Below the pieces are notes generated by a model. That model was not told where the DNA came from. It made no database searches and was given only the letters and a program-made list of their open reading frames with translations. From VAZQ01 sp963763365 (GTDB taxonomy: Bacteria > Pseudomonadota > Alphaproteobacteria > Rhizobiales > Xanthobacteraceae): a DNA stretch of 64,000 nt. The stretch spans positions 180,364-244,363 of the forward strand of contig CAVXOE010000006.1 of the NCBI GenBank assembly GCA_963763365.1. The letters are read 5' to 3'. Positions 1 through 7,923 of the stretch are shown here, piece after piece. How positions within the stretch are numbered: the stretch's first letter is position 1; the number at the start of each line of letters is the position of its first letter. Made by a program: the position numbers and the translations under genes.

Positions 1-824
1 TTCCACCGCGGTCCGTCGGACTCTGGCGCGTACAACTGCCTGGGGAGCGCAACGCGTGCGCGGGAAGGCATCGACGGGCGGCTGCGCGCCGGCTCCCTTT
101 CGGGTTCCGGAGCGGCTTCCTTGACCCGCGCGGCACTGCGCACGGACGGCATCGGCGCAGCGACCTTGGCACGCGGCGTCGATTTGGAGGACGCGGCCGG
201 AGGCATTATCCGTTGCCGAGATTTGGCCGCATTCGCGTCGGGCGTTGGGATCGGCGCCGTCGCGGGCGGATTGGCAACAGCCGGCGGGGCACTTTCAGAG
301 GCTGCGACCGAGGGTGTGGTTCTCCGCGACTCCAGAGCCCGACTCGGTTCGTTCGGGACCACCGCGCTATCGCTCTTCTCGGAGGGGTGCTCCGGCAGCA
401 CCGTGGTCTGCACGGGCGGAGCGTCCGTTTTTCCGGCCAATTCATTTGAGGCGGAATGCGGCGTAACTGGCGATGTCGTGGTCGCGGTGGAAGCGTTGTT
501 GGGACTCGCGGGCGCCTGGTTCGCCGATGCGGTTGGGACATTTACAATGTCGTTCGCGGCACGATCCTGCGCGGCATCCGCGGGCTTCGCAGCTTCTTGC
601 TTGCGCCCAGGTTCGACAAAGCGCCATCCGTTCACGGCGTCATAGAATTGGTTCCATTCGGCGTGATCGGGGGAGGCCAGATTGCGCGAAACTTCGAGCG
701 GCCCCATCTTGGACTGCTGCGACAACCGCGCACTGGCGAACAGGCCAAGGCCGGCCAATCCCGCGAGCGCGACGAGCACGACCGATATAAGGCACTGAAA
801 TAATAGGGCTTTATCGCGTTTCAC
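1..824 (-). CDS. membrane-anchored Ala/Pro-rich protein, C-terminus off the window
   Basis: The frame is open from a GTG at 822-824 to the first base of the window (274 codons), so the C-terminus is missing. An AGGA about 8 nt upstream supports the GTG start. A short charged head (VKRDK) is followed by a hydrophobic stretch at about residues 6-30, which reads as a signal anchor. A compact region with several aromatic residues (AEWNQFYDAVNGWRFVEPG, about residues 54-72) follows. The remainder is low-complexity and rich in Ala, Pro, Ser and Thr, probably a disordered periplasmic part. No catalytic motif or known domain is visible. The codon pattern and absence of stops favour this strand over shorter overlapping frames on the plus strand. 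Confidence 0.6.
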   Translation of the reverse strand, partial: MKRDKALLFQCLISVVLVALAGLAGLGLFASARLSQQSKMGPLEVSRNLASPDHAEWNQFYDAVNGWRFVEPGRKQEAAKPADAAQDRAANDIVNVPTASANQAPASPNNASTATTTSPVTPHSASNELAGKTDAPPVQTTVLPEHPSEKSDSAVVPNEPSRALESRRTTPSVAASESAPPAVANPPATAPIPTPDANAAKSRQRIMPPAASSKSTPRAKVAAPMPSVRSAARVKEAAPEPEREPARSRPSMPSRARVALPRQLYAPESDGPRW

Positions 825-840
825 CGCTCGGTCCTACGTC

Positions 841-1226
841 TGGAATAACCCTTCGGACGTTGGGATTTTGGCCTCGTGCGGGTCAAACCTCACATTCTTA
901 ATGGTGCACGCGCTCGGGGCCCGCTCAATGCGCGACCGAGCCCAAAGCCTAGCGTTCGTCGACCCGCCGTTGCCAGCACGACCCGTGCACTTGGTTAACG
1001 CGCAGCGGCCAGGCTATCGCTCCCGAAACGCGGCTCAGCGCCGGTGTTCGTGCCACGCACGCGCGGCCGGGCGACCTGTATATTGCGAAATCTTAATTCG
1101 CTCGACAGTCAGCGGTAATGCACCATCCCTATGTGATCTCCGACGGAGCGGGTTGCTCGCGAGCGCAATTCGTAGCTGAGACGCAGGCGCGCGGCGTGGC
1201 GACCTCCAAGTCGGAGGCATCGACTC
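841..1226. other. intergenic stretch, nothing recognised
   Basis: No frame here has a plausible start, ribosome site and protein-like composition. It separates two outward-facing genes, so it probably carries promoters for both, but no convincing -35/-10 pair stood out. Confidence 0.4.
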
Positions 1227-1409
1227 ATGACAAGATCGGAAAATCACTGCGCCAAGTGCGGGGGCAAATTCGGCCTGGTGAATCACCACCATTGGGGCAT
1301 GCGCTTCTGCCGCAAGACGTGCAAAGACAACTACGTCGCGAACGCGGCGAAGGACCATGCGCGCATCAGAAAATGGCTGAGCTGCCTTGCGCCAGCGACG
1401 AGCCGATAG
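1227..1409 (+). CDS. small zinc-finger-like conserved protein (60 aa)
   Basis: A 60-residue protein with CAKC near the N-terminus (residues 8-11) and FCRKTCKDNY around residues 28-37, giving a C-x2-C ... C-x3-C arrangement with His residues between (NHHHWG). This looks like a small treble-clef or zinc-ribbon fold. Similar mini-proteins are common in Bradyrhizobium-type genomes, but I know no function for them. A GGAG lies about 11 nt before the ATG. The 3' end overlaps the degraded reading frame of the neighbouring Bug remnant on the other strand, consistent with that neighbour being non-functional. Confidence 0.6.
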   Translation: MTRSENHCAKCGGKFGLVNHHHWGMRFCRKTCKDNYVANAAKDHARIRKWLSCLAPATSR

Positions 1410-1782
1410 CCTTACTCGGTGAGCGCGGTCTAGGGGCGGGGCAACCCGCCCTTGCCATCTTCAAGCCAGGCGTGGCGTAGCAACAGGTTTTATCGTTGCG
1501 GGACGCCGCAACGACGTCGGCGGCAATGCGATCTATCAAGGTTGCGGGCACAACTTTGGTCGCGAATAGTCCAATGTTTCCGTCCATCTCCAGTTCCGGA
1601 AAGCCTTGGAGGCGCTCCTGGATCAGCCGCGCGCCGATATCCGCACCGGCGCCGGGTCCGAACGGGATGATCAGCCGGACCGGACGCTGCGGCCACGCTT
1701 GCGCGTGCGCCTGAATTGAGGTTCCAACAAATCCCCCGAGAATTGCAGCGGCAACCCCGGCGACGATTCTTGTTTTGAACAT
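1366..1782 (-). pseudogene. decayed Bug/TctC substrate-binding protein (internal deletion)
   Basis: The first 60 residues are a standard Bug-family start: a hydrophobic signal peptide ending AHAQA, then the WPQRPVRLIIPFGPGAGAD signature. The chain then jumps directly to GFPELEMDGNIGLFA...LIDRIAADVV, which belongs about 200 residues further on in full-length members (about 320 aa). After residue 93 the family match stops and an unrelated tail runs to a stop. The gene has therefore lost its ligand-binding middle and its C-terminus. The recognisable part covers about 1504-1782. It cannot bind ligand as a normal Bug protein. Confidence 0.75.
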
Positions 1783-1900
1783 GGCGCCCTCACGACGTGG
1801 TGTGTGCTGGAATTTTCAAGCCGGCTGAGTGACGTAGACGGCAGACCAACAGTCGCACAAGGACGCACAATAGCGCGACCATCGCGGCCGGAGAACGTTG

Positions 1901-2674
1901 TCACATGATAGAAAGTCCGCCATCGACCATGAGCGTGGCGCCGGTGACAAACGAAGCTTCGTCGCTTGCAAGCCAAATGATAGGCCAGGCTATCTCTTTT
2001 GGAGTAGCCCAGCGGGCCAGGAGCGATGTCGTTTGACGCTCGGTCTTGAGAACATCGACACTCTTGCCGGCAGCGCTGGCTCTCGCGACGTGAAAACCGG
2101 TCAGCGTCGAGCCGGGACACACCGCGTTCACGCGCACGCCGTGTGACGCCTCTTCAAATGCCAGCGTACGCGTCATGGAGAGGATGCCGGCCTTGGTCGC
2201 ATCATAAAGACCCATGCCTTTGCGTCCGACCACAGCGTAGCACGACGAGACATTGACGATGCTCGCGCGCGGACCCTTGCGCAGCGCCGGGAGCGCCGCC
2301 CTGCAGTAGTTGGCGACACCGACCAGGTTGACACCGACCACCGCATGCCACTCGGCCGGACTGGCCTCGGCGACCGCCGAATAATTGCGCATGGAAGCGT
2401 TGTTCACCAGAACGTCAAGCCGACCGAACGCCTCGATAGCCTGCTTGACCGCGTGGTCGGCCCCATCGGCCTGCGCTACGTCGGCGACGAATGTTGCGAT
2501 CTGTGCATCCGGTATTTGATCGACAATCGCTTTCTTGGTGGTTGCGAGCGCTTCCGCATTGGCGTCGACGAGCATCGCCTTTCCGCCTTCGGCACAGACG
2601 AGCTCACCGGTGGCGGCTCCGATTCCCGAGCCGCCTCCGGTAATCAGCACGACCTTGCCCTCGACCCGGCGCAT
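1901..2674 (-). CDS. short-chain dehydrogenase/reductase (SDR)
   Basis: A 257-aa classical SDR, NAD(P)-dependent and cytoplasmic. Visible motifs are the dinucleotide loop TGGGSGIG (residues 12-19), NNAS (91-94), the catalytic Ser in NVSS (about 143-144) and YDATK with Tyr157 and Lys161. The chosen ATG lies 14 bp after the stop of the upstream Rieske oxygenase. A longer frame is open upstream but would overlap that gene and add residues foreign to the family. Being downstream of a ring-hydroxylating oxygenase suggests it oxidises a dihydrodiol or alcohol product. That role is inferred from context; the substrate is unknown. Confidence 0.88.
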   Translation of the reverse strand: MRRVEGKVVLITGGGSGIGAATGELVCAEGGKAMLVDANAEALATTKKAIVDQIPDAQIATFVADVAQADGADHAVKQAIEAFGRLDVLVNNASMRNYSAVAEASPAEWHAVVGVNLVGVANYCRAALPALRKGPRASIVNVSSCYAVVGRKGMGLYDATKAGILSMTRTLAFEEASHGVRVNAVCPGSTLTGFHVARASAAGKSVDVLKTERQTTSLLARWATPKEIAWPIIWLASDEASFVTGATLMVDGGLSIM

Positions 2675-2688
2675 GTTCGACCCGCGGA

Positions 2689-3960
2689 TCAGAGCGTGTA
2701 GACCGGCTGGTTCAAGCCATCCGTGAGGTGCACTTTGGCCCAATCCTGCGGCCGGGCATCCTTGTCGAGCAGCACGCCGGCAGCACGAACGCGCTGCTGA
2801 TTTGCGTCCAGCGCCGGCGGCTCGGTGCCTTTCTCCAGAGCCACTGCCGCGTCATAAAGGAAGCGGCGAGCCATCACGATCGCGCGGTCGGTCGGCAGCA
2901 GCTTTTCGCTCTCGTGGTTCTGGATCGGCCCCATGCTTTCCTGCAGCGAGGCGTCCTGGATGGCGAACCCAAAGATACCGCTGTAGGCGCGCTTCTCCTG
3001 CTGGGCGCGGCGGTCGATCAGATAGTCGTTGTCCTTGTTCGCCAGAGGACGGAACGTGCCGGGTTCGTAGGCACAATGAATGCCCTTTCCCTCCGCCATG
3101 TGATGCCGCTCTTCCGCCGACAACGGTTTGTTCGGATGGAAATTGATACTCCAGGCCCAGCAATTGTAATCGTCGATGGGTACCCAGACATGACCGCCCA
3201 AGGCGTGATCGCCGAACGGTGGGATCAGCGTGAACCAGGGAAACAGCCATTGCGTCACCCGCCAGTAATACGAGTTGGGTTCACCGTTACGCCGCCCGTA
3301 CAGCGTCAGCCCGAAAGGATTGTTCTCGATCTCGAAGATCACGTTGCCGTCGGCCTTGATATAGTCATTGGCCTTCGTGCCCTGATGCATCGGGTCATCG
3401 TCGACCTCGTAGCGATGCACGTACGACACATGGCTCGTGTCAATGCCGCCTTCCATCGCCTGAAGGTAGTTACACTCCTGCAGCCGCTTCGAGATGAAGA
3501 CATTGCTCTCCGGCAATGTGCACCATTCGACTTCCGGCGGTGCCGGTTGTTTCTCTTGCGGGCCCATATAGGCCCACACGATGCCGGCGCGCTCGATGCA
3601 GGGATAAGCCTTGATGCCCATCGTCTTGCACGCCTGCGGCGCCGACGGCACATCGACGCATTGGCCGTCGCGCGCGAACTTGAGCCCGTGATAAGCGCAA
3701 CGAATGCCGTTCTCCTCGTTGCGACCGAAGAACAGCGAAGCCCCGCGATGCGAGCAGAACTCGTCGATCAGCCCAACCTTGCCCTCGGTGTCGCGGAACG
3801 CCAGGAGCTTCTCGCCAAGAATCTGAACGCGCACCTGCGGACCATCCGGCCGGTCGATCTCTTGCGACAGCAGGGCGGGCACCCAGTAGCGCCTCATGAG
3901 ATGGCCCATCCGGGTGCCAGGCCCGGCGCGAACGAGCGTTTCCGCCATTTCCTTGTTCAT
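2689..3960 (-). CDS. Rieske-type aromatic ring-hydroxylating/O-demethylating oxygenase, catalytic subunit
   Basis: A 423-aa oxygenase alpha subunit. The Rieske 2Fe-2S ligands are Cys69, His71, Cys88 and His91 (CSHRG and CAYHG). The mononuclear iron site shows D174-x2-H177-x4-H182 (DTSHVSYVH). Length and layout resemble the phthalate dioxygenase/vanillate demethylase group, which takes electrons from a separate reductase. No reductase is encoded nearby. It is the first gene of a two-gene unit with the SDR and is divergent from an IclR regulator, which suggests inducible expression by an aromatic compound. The substrate cannot be read from sequence. Confidence 0.9.
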   Translation of the reverse strand: MNKEMAETLVRAGPGTRMGHLMRRYWVPALLSQEIDRPDGPQVRVQILGEKLLAFRDTEGKVGLIDEFCSHRGASLFFGRNEENGIRCAYHGLKFARDGQCVDVPSAPQACKTMGIKAYPCIERAGIVWAYMGPQEKQPAPPEVEWCTLPESNVFISKRLQECNYLQAMEGGIDTSHVSYVHRYEVDDDPMHQGTKANDYIKADGNVIFEIENNPFGLTLYGRRNGEPNSYYWRVTQWLFPWFTLIPPFGDHALGGHVWVPIDDYNCWAWSINFHPNKPLSAEERHHMAEGKGIHCAYEPGTFRPLANKDNDYLIDRRAQQEKRAYSGIFGFAIQDASLQESMGPIQNHESEKLLPTDRAIVMARRFLYDAAVALEKGTEPPALDANQQRVRAAGVLLDKDARPQDWAKVHLTDGLNQPVYTL

Positions 3961-3985
3961 GTGAAAACGGGCTCCTTGCGAGCGT

Positions 3986-4020
3986 GTCCGTCAGATGATA
4001 ATTAAGTTCATTATACGGAC
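3986..4020. promoter_or_regulatory. candidate operator between the oxygenase and IclR genes
   Basis: An inverted repeat GTCCGT (3986-3991) ... ACGGAC (4015-4020) encloses an AT-rich core with a weaker inner ATAAT/ATTAT pair. It lies in the short divergent gap between the Rieske oxygenase start (3960) and the IclR gene. The position suits an IclR operator controlling both directions. The assignment is inferred from symmetry and position only. Confidence 0.45.
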
Positions 4021-4080
4021 TGAGCGGTGAGGCGGTCAACGGCCCCGTGACACCAACCGGTTATGCAGGGGAGCCGACAG

Positions 4081-4827
4081 ATGGCGGAAGCGGCCGAGGG
4101 AAGCGTTCGCGCGGTTGAGCGCGCGCTCGACATTCTGCTCGCCTTCAGGCCGCACGATGCTGGGCTGACGGTCAGTGACCTCTTGGGCCGCGTCGACCTC
4201 AGCCGTCCAACGCTTTACCGCCTTCTCCGGACGCTGCAGGCAAAGGGCTTTCTGACCGCCACAGAAAATCCAAAGCGTTTTCGACTGGGATCGTCCGTGG
4301 CTCAACTTGCCCATGTCTGGACATCGGTTCTCGACCTTGCTGCCGCAGCCGAGCCGATGATGCGCAGATTGTGGGACAGCACATCCGAGACGGTCGCGCT
4401 GTTTGTTCGTGAGCATACGTCTCGGGTGTGCGTGGCCGAGCTGCCGAGCGCACAGGCATTGAGTTTCAGGCGAGGCGTTGGATATCGCGAAAGCCTCACA
4501 CGAGGCGCGAGTGGAAAGGTGATCCTCGCGTATCTGCCGGAGGCCGAGGCCAACGCATTACAAGTCGAAGCGAAGAGAAGTTCGCGCGAGCTGGCGCAGA
4601 TCAAGGATCGCGGTTTCGCCGTCAGCAAGAGCGAGCTGATTCAGGGGGCCGTCGCGGTATCGGCGCCGCTTTTCAACGGCTCGGGAGAGGTCATCGGCTC
4701 CGTGAGCGTGTTCGGACCCAGCGTTCGTCTCTCCGATGCCCGAATTTCGACTTTCGCACGTTTGCTGATCCGCGAGGCACGCGCGATTTCGCAGGCAGTC
4801 GGAGGATCACTCAACCGAACGAGATAG
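4081..4827 (+). CDS. IclR-family transcriptional regulator
   Basis: About 248 aa. The N-terminal winged helix is clear (SVRAVERALDIL, then LSRPTLYRLLRTLQAKGFL as the recognition segment), followed by the IclR effector-binding domain (RGVGYRESLTRGASGKVILA, and SAPLFNGSGEVIGSVSVFGP near the end). An in-frame ATG exists at 4063, but AGGGGAG sits about 8 nt before the ATG at 4081, so I prefer the latter. Divergent from the oxygenase/SDR pair, it is probably their local regulator and may regulate itself through the inverted repeat between them. The effector is likely an aromatic acid; that is inference. Confidence 0.88.
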   Translation: MAEAAEGSVRAVERALDILLAFRPHDAGLTVSDLLGRVDLSRPTLYRLLRTLQAKGFLTATENPKRFRLGSSVAQLAHVWTSVLDLAAAAEPMMRRLWDSTSETVALFVREHTSRVCVAELPSAQALSFRRGVGYRESLTRGASGKVILAYLPEAEANALQVEAKRSSRELAQIKDRGFAVSKSELIQGAVAVSAPLFNGSGEVIGSVSVFGPSVRLSDARISTFARLLIREARAISQAVGGSLNRTR

Positions 4828-5022
4828 GTGCCGCGGTTCGGAAGTTCTTGGTGCGAACCCTGCGCGCCCGGGGATATCGCATGTTGACACGACCTGGGCG
4901 CGCTTTCCCGCCAGGCGGATATCAGGCCCTCGCGCCATTGCATCACTGCGGAGACCGATGGTAGCCATTTCGGCCATGCGTTCCCCGCGGGCCAATAACA
5001 ACCGACCAGGAGATCACCATCC

Positions 5023-6150
5023 ATGAAAACCCGCGCCGCCGTCGCATTGGAAAAGGCCAAGCCGCTCGTGGTGACGGACGTCGACCTCGAAGGCCCCAAG
5101 GCCGGCGAGGTCCTCGTTGAAATAAAGGCGACCGGCATTTGTCACACCGACGAGTTCACACTCTCGGGCGCGGACCCCGAAGGACTGTTCCCGGCTGTCC
5201 TGGGGCACGAGGGCGCCGGCATCGTCGTCGATGTCGGACCGGGCGTGACGAGCGTGAAGAAAGGCGATCACGTCATTCCGCTCTACACTCCGGAGTGCCG
5301 GCAATGCCCGTCCTGCCTTTCGCGCAAGACGAACCTCTGTACCGCCATCCGTGCGACGCAAGGCCAGGGCGTCATGCCGGACGGTTCCTCGCGCTTCTCG
5401 CTCGATGGCAAGAAGCTGCATCACTATATGGGGACCTCCACGTTCGCGAATTTCACCGTGCTGCCCGAGATCGCGGTCGCCAAAATCCGCGAGGACGCTC
5501 CGTTCGATAAGGTTTGCTACATCGGCTGCGGCGTGACGACCGGGATCGGCGCTGTCCTGAACACCGCCAAGGTCGAGCCCGGCGCGAAGGCCGTGGTCTT
5601 CGGGCTCGGCGGAATCGGGCTCAATGTCATTCAGGGGCTGCGGCTCGCCGGCGCGGACATGATCATCGGCGTCGACGTCAACAACGGCAAGAAGGAATGG
5701 GGCGAGCGCTTCGGGATGACGCATTTCGTCAATCCGAAAGAGCTGGGGGGCGATCTGGTCGCGCATATCGTCAACATGACAAAGCGTGGTGCGGACCAGA
5801 TCGGCGGCGCCGACTACACGTTCGACTGCACCGGCAATGTGACGGTGATGCGCCAGGCATTGGAATGCTCCCATCGCGGCTGGGGGCAGTCCATCATCAT
5901 CGGCGTCGCTCCGGCGGGCGCGGAAATCGCGACTCGTCCATTTCAGCTCGTCACCGGCCGCGTCTGGAAGGGCACCGCCTTCGGCGGCGCCCGCGGACGC
6001 AGCGACGTCCCGAAAATCGTCGACTGGTACATGGAAGGCAAGATACAGATCGATCCGATGATCACCCACACGATGCCGCTTGCGGACATCAACAAGGGGT
6101 TCGATCTGATGCATGAAGGCAAAAGCATCAGAAGCGTGGTCGTGTACTAG
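5023..6150 (+). CDS. frmA: class III alcohol dehydrogenase / S-(hydroxymethyl)glutathione dehydrogenase
   Basis: A 375-aa zinc alcohol dehydrogenase. Catalytic zinc ligands are Cys40 (GICHTDE), His62/Glu63 (GHEGAG) and Cys169 (CYIGCG). The structural zinc is held by Cys92, Cys95, Cys98 and Cys106 (ECRQCPSCLSRKTNLC). The Rossmann loop is GLGGIGLN, and the ending MHEGKSIRSVVVY is typical of glutathione-dependent formaldehyde dehydrogenases. This enzyme oxidises S-hydroxymethylglutathione with NAD+. It could remove formaldehyde released by the upstream O-demethylase-like oxygenase. AGGAG precedes the ATG. The TAG stop lies inside the CTAG target duplication of the adjacent insertion. Confidence 0.9.
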   Translation: MKTRAAVALEKAKPLVVTDVDLEGPKAGEVLVEIKATGICHTDEFTLSGADPEGLFPAVLGHEGAGIVVDVGPGVTSVKKGDHVIPLYTPECRQCPSCLSRKTNLCTAIRATQGQGVMPDGSSRFSLDGKKLHHYMGTSTFANFTVLPEIAVAKIREDAPFDKVCYIGCGVTTGIGAVLNTAKVEPGAKAVVFGLGGIGLNVIQGLRLAGADMIIGVDVNNGKKEWGERFGMTHFVNPKELGGDLVAHIVNMTKRGADQIGGADYTFDCTGNVTVMRQALECSHRGWGQSIIIGVAPAGAEIATRPFQLVTGRVWKGTAFGGARGRSDVPKIVDWYMEGKIQIDPMITHTMPLADINKGFDLMHEGKSIRSVVVY

Positions 6151-6355
6151 GCTGTGTGGACGGATTTGATCAAGATGAGGCCGAGTGCGAGAGCGACAAA
6201 CGATCCATAATTCAACGCTGTCTTCTCGCAACGTAACGCGATGCGATTGAATCGCTTTAGCTTGCCGACTGCTTGCTCGATACGGGCGCGGCCTTTGTAG
6301 AGGAATTTCGGAAAATCCTGTCCGTCACGTGATTTAGGCCTCTTCCTGCGAGGCA
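6147..6355 (-). pseudogene. IS5-family transposase, C-terminal remnant
   Basis: The minus strand encodes about 65 residues ending GRARIEQAVGKLKRF ... RIALRCEKT ... GLILIKSVHTA then stop. This is the DDE-domain tail typical of IS5-group transposases (RARIEQ containing the last catalytic Glu). The stop codon overlaps the element end, as is usual in this group. Everything upstream of the tail is missing and replaced by a Bug gene on the opposite strand, so no active transposase is made here. Confidence 0.8.
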
Positions 6356-6405
6356 GAATGCGGCGTATTTTTTTTCAAAGTTGCCCCGAACATGGGAGGG
6401 ACGCT

Positions 6406-7395
6406 GTGAAACTTCCCCGCCGCAAATTTCTGCATCTGGCCGCGGGCGCAGCCGCGCTGCCGATGGTCTCGCGGAGTGCAAGGGCGCAAGCCTATCCGTC
6501 GCGGCCAGTTACGATGGTCGTGCCGTTCCCCGCGGGCGGCCCATCAGACACGGTCATGCGTATCGTGACTGAACGGATGCGGAGTTCGCTAGGTCAACCC
6601 ATCATCATCGAGAATATTGCTGGCGCGGCAGGGAGCATCGGTACCGGCCGGGTCGCCCGGGCGGCCGGTGACGGCTACATGCTCATTGCTGGCGAGTGGG
6701 GCTCGCATGTCGTGAACGCAGCCACCTACGTGCTTCCTTATGATGTGGTGAAGGATTTCGAGCCGGTCGCTCTGCTTGCGTCCAATCCTTCGATGATCGT
6801 GGCAAAGAAATCCATCCCGGCGAACGACCTTAAAGAGTTCATAGCATGGTTGAAGGGTAACCCGGATAAGGCCACTTTTGGAACAAACGGGGTGGGCGGT
6901 GCGCCGCACATTTTCGGTCTGTTTTTTCAAGTTATCACAGGTACGCGTTTTCAATTCATACCGTATCGGGGGCTTGGTCCCGCAATGCAGGATTTGGTTG
7001 CCGGACAAATCGATGCGGTCATCAGCGGCGTAGCTGACTCCCTTCCGCAGATACGTGCCGGCACTATCAAGGGGTATGCTGTCGCAGCCAAGAGCCGGCT
7101 CCCGGCAGCGCCTGATATTCCCACGGCAAACGAGGCAGGCGCGCCTGGTTTCTACACAGCGTATTGGCGGGGAATTTTTGCGCCGAAGAACACACCCAAG
7201 GACGTTGTTGCTAAGCTGAGTGTCGCCGCAATGGATGCAATAGCAGACCCCGCCGTGCGCACACGACTGGCGGACCTTGGTGTGGAGATTCCACCCCGCG
7301 AACAACAGACACCTGAAGCCCTGGCCGCTTTGCAAAAGGCCGAAATCGAAAAGTGGTGGCCGATCATCAAGTCTGCCAACATTAAGGCGGAGTGA
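6406..7395 (+). CDS. Bug/TctC tripartite-tricarboxylate-type substrate-binding protein
   Basis: About 329 aa from a GTG at 6406 preceded by GGGAGGGA. From that start the protein begins VKLPRRKFLHLAAGAAALP, a Tat-like or Sec signal ending ARAQA, then YPSRPVTMVVPFPAGGPSDT, the Bug signature. The domain is complete to IKSANIKAE. It is a periplasmic binding protein, probably for a carboxylate. No TctA/TctB partners are in the window, so it is an orphan or works with a distant transporter. It sits wholly between the IS5-type ends described separately. An ATG at 6358 in frame is less likely because it lacks a good ribosome site. Confidence 0.88.
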   Translation: MKLPRRKFLHLAAGAAALPMVSRSARAQAYPSRPVTMVVPFPAGGPSDTVMRIVTERMRSSLGQPIIIENIAGAAGSIGTGRVARAAGDGYMLIAGEWGSHVVNAATYVLPYDVVKDFEPVALLASNPSMIVAKKSIPANDLKEFIAWLKGNPDKATFGTNGVGGAPHIFGLFFQVITGTRFQFIPYRGLGPAMQDLVAGQIDAVISGVADSLPQIRAGTIKGYAVAAKSRLPAAPDIPTANEAGAPGFYTAYWRGIFAPKNTPKDVVAKLSVAAMDAIADPAVRTRLADLGVEIPPREQQTPEALAALQKAEIEKWWPIIKSANIKAE

Positions 7396-7488
7396 TCCCA
7401 GCGACGCCACGCCGATATTCCATAAATCTCGATAGGCGAATCCGTCCACACGGCCTAGGACCGCGACCTACTTGACGGGAGGCTCCCG

Positions 7489-7611
7489 ATGATTGCCTTC
7501 ATCTTCGAAGTCTGGCCCGCTGACGGTCGCGTCAACGACTACGATCAACCGAGCCGCGCGGGATTCGACCGACGGCACCAGATCAAGCCGGTTCTGCGAA
7601 TACCGCAATAG
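7489..7611 (+). pseudogene. possible start of an antibiotic-biosynthesis-monooxygenase-like gene, truncated
   Basis: GGGAGG precedes an ATG at 7489. The first 18 residues, MIAFIFEVWPADGRVNDY, resemble the start of small ABM-fold monooxygenase-like proteins. The match then ends and the frame stops at residue 40. It may be a 5' remnant. It would have been directly downstream of the alcohol dehydrogenase before the cassette inserted. Confidence 0.35.
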
Positions 7612-7715
7612 ATTCTCAAGTCGCGTGGAACTATCGGCTGGGCGACCGCGGTTCGCCGATCGAAAATGTCTGATGTGCGGAGAATCGCGGGACCAAATTG
7701 TCGATTAGACCGAAC

Positions 7716-7745
7716 TTGAGCGAATGTTTTTTCCATAAATATGAT
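7716..7745 (+). promoter_or_regulatory. candidate sigma-70 promoter for the RND efflux genes
   Basis: TTGAGC (7716-7721) and TATGAT (7740-7745) are separated by 18 bp, a fair housekeeping promoter match. It lies about 180 bp upstream of the efflux adaptor start, in an AT-richer patch of an otherwise GC-rich gap. No operator was identified and no regulator gene is adjacent. Confidence 0.35.
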
Positions 7746-7923
7746 GCGGCCGACGAGCGTCGCTCTTCCAAAATTCCCCGTATGCGAGATCGTGTTTGTT
7801 GCCGCCGAATTTACGGGGCGCAACATTAAATAACTTTAAGTCGCCGTTAATGTCGCGGTCAGGCCTTCCGACGCACCATTTGCATGGGTTGCCCTTATAT
7901 CGGGGATTGGCAGGGGGCCAAAC

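Larger units (their letters stand above)
6147..7458. mobile_element. IS5-type cassette carrying a transporter gene instead of a transposase
   Basis: The left end starts GCTGTGTGGACGGATTTG at 6151. The right end (reverse complement from 7454) starts GCCGTGTGGACGGATTCG, 16 of 18 bases identical, forming terminal inverted repeats. Both are flanked outside by CTAG (6147-6150 and 7455-7458), matching the YTAR target duplication of the IS5 group. Inside are a transposase tail, then a complete Bug gene, then about 58 bp of the other element end. Such transposase-less units with a passenger gene are known as mobile insertion cassettes. Alternatively, this is an IS disrupted by a later replacement. 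Confidence 0.7.

Noticed and set aside
121..645. 174-codon plus-strand frame at the left edge
   Set aside because: It is antisense to the longer membrane-anchored frame, begins with TTG without a ribosome site and has no recognisable fold.
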